From JAVEYA01 sp034003745 (GTDB lineage: Bacteria > Bacillota > Peptococcia > DRI-13 > PHAD01): a stretch of DNA of 8,353 nt. Shown in pieces: positions 5,111 through 8,353 of the stretch. Below the pieces are notes generated by a model. That model had not been told where the DNA came from and made no database searches. It was given only the letters and a program-made list of their open reading frames with translations. The position numbers were made by a program, and so were the translations under genes. Location: contig JAVEYA010000095.1 in NCBI GenBank assembly GCA_034003745.1, positions 1 through 8,353 on the forward strand, in the 5' to 3' direction. Numbering within the stretch: the stretch's first letter is position 1; every line of letters begins with the position of its first letter.

Positions 5111-7693
5111 TTGCCGGAAAAGTTTGTCTTGATTGATGGCAACAGCCTTCTCTACCGGGCTTTTTACGCCATTCCGATGTTATCCAATTCTAAAGGTTTC
5201 ATTACCAACGCGGTCTATGGATTCTGCAACATGCTGCTGAAAATTTTAAACGAGGAAAAGCCGGACTATGTGGCGGTTGCCTTCGACAAGGGCAAGAGGG
5301 TCTTCCGTCACCGTGACTACGAGCAGTATAAGGCCACCCGCAAGCCGATGCCTGATGAGCTTAGGCCCCAGCTTCCGGTTTTAAAAGAGTTGCTTTGCGC
5401 TATGAAGATAGCGCTTTTTGAATGTGAAGATTATGAAGCGGATGATATTATCGGCGCTTTGTCTCTCAAGGGAGAAGGGGAAAATCTGCAGGTACTCATC
5501 GTCACCGGGGACAGGGACGCCCTGCAGCTGGTTTCTGCATACACCAACGTGCTGTTGACGCGTAAAGGCATCACCGAAATGGACCGGTATAATGAAGCTG
5601 TCCTCCAAGAAAAATACGGTCTGACCCCGGAACAGATGATTGATTTAAAAGGCCTGATGGGGGATTCCTCCGACAATATACCGGGAATTCCCGGCGTCGG
5701 CGAGAAAACTGCCCTGAAGCTGATGCAGGATTACGGCAGCCTGGAAAATGTCTTAGCCCACGCGCAGGATTTTGCCGGCAAAAAGCTGGGGGGGCTCCTG
5801 GTGGAATATGCCGACCTGGCCCGCTTAAGCCGCAAACTGGCTGTTATAGAAAGGACGCTGCCGCTGGAGTTGAATGTAGCCGACTGCCGGACGGAAGAGC
5901 CTGACTATGAGAAAGTGTTGGAGCTGCTCAAAGAGCTGGAATTCAAAGGAATCATCCAGACGATCCTGGAAAAGAGAATCGCCTCCGCCCCCCGGTTATT
6001 CGTTCCGGAAGCGGGAGCGGGGCAGCCCGCCGAAAGAAGAATAGACAACGCCCGGGATTTAGAGAATTATCTGCAGGCGCAAAAGGGTACGGAGATGGTC
6101 CTATGGCTTACGACACACAGGCCCGGCGTCTCAGGGCTGGCGATTAAGGAAATCGGACTGCAGTTCCCGGAAGAAACCGGGGAGCCGCTCTTTTTGTCCT
6201 GGGCGGACGAGCAGGTCCTAAGGGAGATGCTGGATAGGCTCAAACCCTGGCTGGAAGACGAAAAAATCAAGAAAACCGTACATGACGCAAAGACAGCTAT
6301 CCTGGCCTGTCAGGCGCATCACGTCCATATACAGGGAATCGAAAAGGATACCTTATTGATGGCTTACCTTCTGAATCCCTCCCGGCCGCAAGGAGAGCCG
6401 GTGACGTTACGGAACCTGCCCGTGCTGGCCGCGGAATATGCGCAAAGCTTACGGAAACAGGGCATGTGGGAGCTGTATTACGATCTGGAGCTGCCGCTCT
6501 CAGGGGTATTGGCTGAGATGGAGACGGCCGGAGTACTGCTGGACCAGGCAGTGCTGCAGGAGATGGGCGAGGAGCTGGATGCCCGGATAGCCGTATTGGT
6601 ACAGGAAGTTTACCGGCAGGCCGGCGAGACGTTCAATATCAACTCGCCCAAGCAGCTGGGGGAGATTTTATTCGGCAAGCTGGGACTGGCCAAAGGCAAG
6701 AAAACCAAGACCGGCTATTCTACCAGTGCGGAAGTGCTGGAGGCGCTGGCCTTAGAACATGAAATCGTAGCCGCTATCCTGCATTACCGGCAGCTGGCCA
6801 AGATTAAGACGACGTATATTGACGGCTTAGGCGCTCTGATGGACCCGCAAACACGTAAAGTGCATACTTCCTTTAATCAAACGGTCACGGCTACAGGCCG
6901 CCTCTCTTCGACGGAGCCGAATCTGCAGAATATCCCCATCCGTCTGGAAGAAGGCCGCCGCTTGCGTCGGGCTTTCCTGCCCTCTCCGGGACACCTGCTT
7001 TTGACGGCGGACTATTCCCAGATAGAGCTCAGGGTGCTGGCTCATATCGCCCAGGATGAAGTGCTGATGGAAGCGTTTCACCTGGGGCAGGATATCCATA
7101 CGCGTACCGCTTCCGAAGTGTTCGGGGCGCCGATGGATAAGGTAACCAAAGAAATGCGCCGGGCTGCCAAAGCCGTTAATTTCGGCATTGTCTATGGCAT
7201 CAGCGATTTTGGCTTGTCACAGGATTTGGGCATCTCCCGGGCGGAAGCCAAAGAATATATCGATAATTATTTTCGCCGTTACCATGGCGTCAGGTTCTAT
7301 ATCGAACGCATCATTGCTGAAGCGCGCCAACAGGGTTATGTGACGACCCTGCTGAACAGACGGCGCTATCTCCCGGATATCTTAAGCCGGAATTTCAATT
7401 TGCGCAGTTTTGCGGAAAGAACAGCCATGAATACGCCTATTCAGGGCAGTGCCGCGGATATTATCAAACTGGCTATGCTCCGGATGCAGGAAGTATTAAA
7501 GCAGGAACAGCGAAGCGTCATGATTCTGCAAGTGCACGACGAGCTGATTTTCGATGTGCCTGCCGCGGAAGTGATGGACTTGGCGCGGACAGTGAACGAA
7601 ATAATGAGCGGCGTCTATCCTTTGTGCGTTTCCCTGCAGGTAGACCTGCAAAAAGGCCCTAACTGGTATGAACTGGAGAAGATAATACTATAG
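5111..7693 (+). CDS. polA: DNA polymerase I, lacking proofreading
   Basis: DNA polymerase I fills gaps in repair and replaces Okazaki primers. With the TTG start at 5111 it has 860 residues. The 5'-nuclease domain (about 1-290) shows FVLIDGNSLLYRAFYAIP, D-Y-E-A-D-D, V-T-G-D-R-D, and GDSSDNIPGIPGVGEKT. The middle domain (about 310-445) corresponds to the 3'-5' exonuclease but lacks the first D-x-E motif (it reads M-V-L-W-L-T-T), so proofreading is presumably absent, as in Bacillus enzymes. The polymerase domain has motif A ADYSQIELR (Asp634), motif B RRAAKAVNFGIVYG (Lys687, Phe691) and motif C LQVHDELIFD (His809-Glu811); all key residues are present. GAGGTG (5099-5104) lies 6 nt before the TTG. 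An in-frame GTG at 5045 would add 22 residues unlike the family, has no ribosome site, and falls in a hairpin. mutM follows after 32 nt. Confidence 0.96.
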   Translation: MPEKFVLIDGNSLLYRAFYAIPMLSNSKGFITNAVYGFCNMLLKILNEEKPDYVAVAFDKGKRVFRHRDYEQYKATRKPMPDELRPQLPVLKELLCAMKIALFECEDYEADDIIGALSLKGEGENLQVLIVTGDRDALQLVSAYTNVLLTRKGITEMDRYNEAVLQEKYGLTPEQMIDLKGLMGDSSDNIPGIPGVGEKTALKLMQDYGSLENVLAHAQDFAGKKLGGLLVEYADLARLSRKLAVIERTLPLELNVADCRTEEPDYEKVLELLKELEFKGIIQTILEKRIASAPRLFVPEAGAGQPAERRIDNARDLENYLQAQKGTEMVLWLTTHRPGVSGLAIKEIGLQFPEETGEPLFLSWADEQVLREMLDRLKPWLEDEKIKKTVHDAKTAILACQAHHVHIQGIEKDTLLMAYLLNPSRPQGEPVTLRNLPVLAAEYAQSLRKQGMWELYYDLELPLSGVLAEMETAGVLLDQAVLQEMGEELDARIAVLVQEVYRQAGETFNINSPKQLGEILFGKLGLAKGKKTKTGYSTSAEVLEALALEHEIVAAILHYRQLAKIKTTYIDGLGALMDPQTRKVHTSFNQTVTATGRLSSTEPNLQNIPIRLEEGRRLRRAFLPSPGHLLLTADYSQIELRVLAHIAQDEVLMEAFHLGQDIHTRTASEVFGAPMDKVTKEMRRAAKAVNFGIVYGISDFGLSQDLGISRAEAKEYIDNYFRRYHGVRFYIERIIAEARQQGYVTTLLNRRRYLPDILSRNFNLRSFAERTAMNTPIQGSAADIIKLAMLRMQEVLKQEQRSVMILQVHDELIFDVPAAEVMDLARTVNEIMSGVYPLCVSLQVDLQKGPNWYELEKIIL

Positions 7694-7725
7694 CAATGAC
7701 AATATGAGAGAGAAGGGGAGTAATT

Positions 7726-8353
7726 ATGCCGGAACTGCCGGAAGTTGAAACCGTAAGACGCAGTCTGCAGCTTCTCCTGGAGGGACAGAAAATCACCGGC
7801 GTGGAGGTATTCTACGGCGGGATTATCAAGAACGTGGACGCGGAGGAATTTGCAGCTCTGAGTAAAGATAAAAGTATTGTTTCTATCGGCCGCCGGGGTA
7901 AATACTTGCTCTTGGAACTAAGCGAAGGCTATACCCTCGTTATCCATTTACGCATGACCGGACAGTTGCTTTATACGCAAGCGGACGAGCCGGTGACCAA
8001 GCATACGCATATCCTCTTTCATTTATCCGGCGGGCACGAACTGCGCTTCGTGGACGTCCGTAAATTCGGCCTGATTTTCCTGGTGAAGACGGGCCGGTGG
8101 GAAGCGTGCGGGGGTCTGGCCAACCTGGGGCCGGAGCCTTTAGAGGAGGCGTTTACCCTAAGGGCTTGGAATAAGCTGATAGCCAACCAAAAAGGCGGCT
8201 TGAAAGCCTTTTTACTGGACCAAAGGAAAATTGCCGGTATCGGCAATATTTATGCAGATGAGATTTTGTTCGCGGCGGGGCTGCATCCGCTAAAAAGAGT
8301 GGAGAGCCTGAAGCCAAAAGAAATCGCCGCGCTCTATTCCGCCATTGTGGCTA
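7726..8353 (+). CDS. mutM: Formamidopyrimidine-DNA glycosylase, 5' part (runs off the window)
   Basis: The first 209 codons are present. The enzyme removes 8-oxoguanine and formamidopyrimidines from oxidised DNA and nicks the abasic site. The mature N-terminus PELPEVETVRR carries the catalytic Pro2 and Glu3. Other signatures are Lys59 in RRGKYL, Met77 in HLRMTGQL, Arg112 and Phe114 in DVRKFGL (the three residues that fill the gap left by the flipped base), and the helix-two-turn-helix DQRKIAGIGNIYADEILF (165-182) with Asn174. The C-terminal zinc finger would lie beyond the edge. AAGGGGAG (7713-7720) precedes the ATG by 5 nt. polA ends 32 nt upstream with no terminator between, so the two are probably co-transcribed; polA-mutM order is also found in Bacillus. 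An endonuclease VIII (Nei) identity is unlikely given the Lys59 and R-K-F-G pattern. Confidence 0.95.
   Translation, partial: MPELPEVETVRRSLQLLLEGQKITGVEVFYGGIIKNVDAEEFAALSKDKSIVSIGRRGKYLLLELSEGYTLVIHLRMTGQLLYTQADEPVTKHTHILFHLSGGHELRFVDVRKFGLIFLVKTGRWEACGGLANLGPEPLEEAFTLRAWNKLIANQKGGLKAFLLDQRKIAGIGNIYADEILFAAGLHPLKRVESLKPKEIAALYSAIVA

Noticed and set aside
4894..5142. 82-residue open frame on the minus strand
   Set aside because: It is the repeat read as protein (HSERSEESF...AALSMT), a well-known false gene, and overlaps the ends of two solid genes.

Overview
The window looks like chromosome from a spore-forming, probably anaerobic member of the Firmicutes (class Clostridia, perhaps the Peptococcaceae/Desulfitobacteriaceae). 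The basis is strong AGGAGG-type ribosome sites, frequent TTG and GTG starts, a proofreading-deficient Bacillus-type DNA polymerase I followed by mutM, an ECF sigma/anti-sigma pair with a DUF4349 sensor, and a small protein resembling a gamma-type spore protein. The genus is inference.

Left edge (1-790): a damaged accessory locus. Three imperfect 22-bp units (60-125), with a small hairpin beside them, look like the end of an insertion sequence, most like the IS21 family. The end appears to lie inside a PemK/MazF-type toxin gene on the minus strand, which keeps only about 79 native codons before running into element sequence. Its DUF2281-type antitoxin is intact just upstream, with a promoter and a strong ribosome site. 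A strong hairpin with A/T flanks (701-736) then separates this locus from the next gene.

Centre-left (790-2950): an AarF/UbiB-type atypical kinase with two C-terminal membrane helices, closed by a hairpin terminator (2512-2550). Convergent to it is a 63-residue Asn/Ser/Lys-rich protein with an E-Y-A-S-E sequence, resembling the site cut by the germination protease in small acid-soluble spore proteins.

Centre (2920-4949): a two-gene stress-response operon. An ECF sigma factor is followed after 18 nt by a membrane anti-sigma factor in which a zinc-binding N-terminal domain is joined, across one membrane helix and an Ala/Pro-rich linker, to an extracytoplasmic DUF4349 domain and a second membrane helix. 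A GGAACC box upstream suggests autoregulation, and an extended -10 box suggests a housekeeping promoter.

Right (4950-8353): a 63-bp hairpin repeat of a type widespread in Firmicutes lies one base after the anti-sigma stop codon. After a second hairpin come polA (start best placed at TTG 5111) and the first 209 codons of mutM/fpg, which runs off the window. polA and mutM form a DNA repair operon whose order is conserved in Bacillus. No completely new system is evident. The most interesting items are the interrupted toxin, the spore-protein candidate and the fused anti-sigma sensor.
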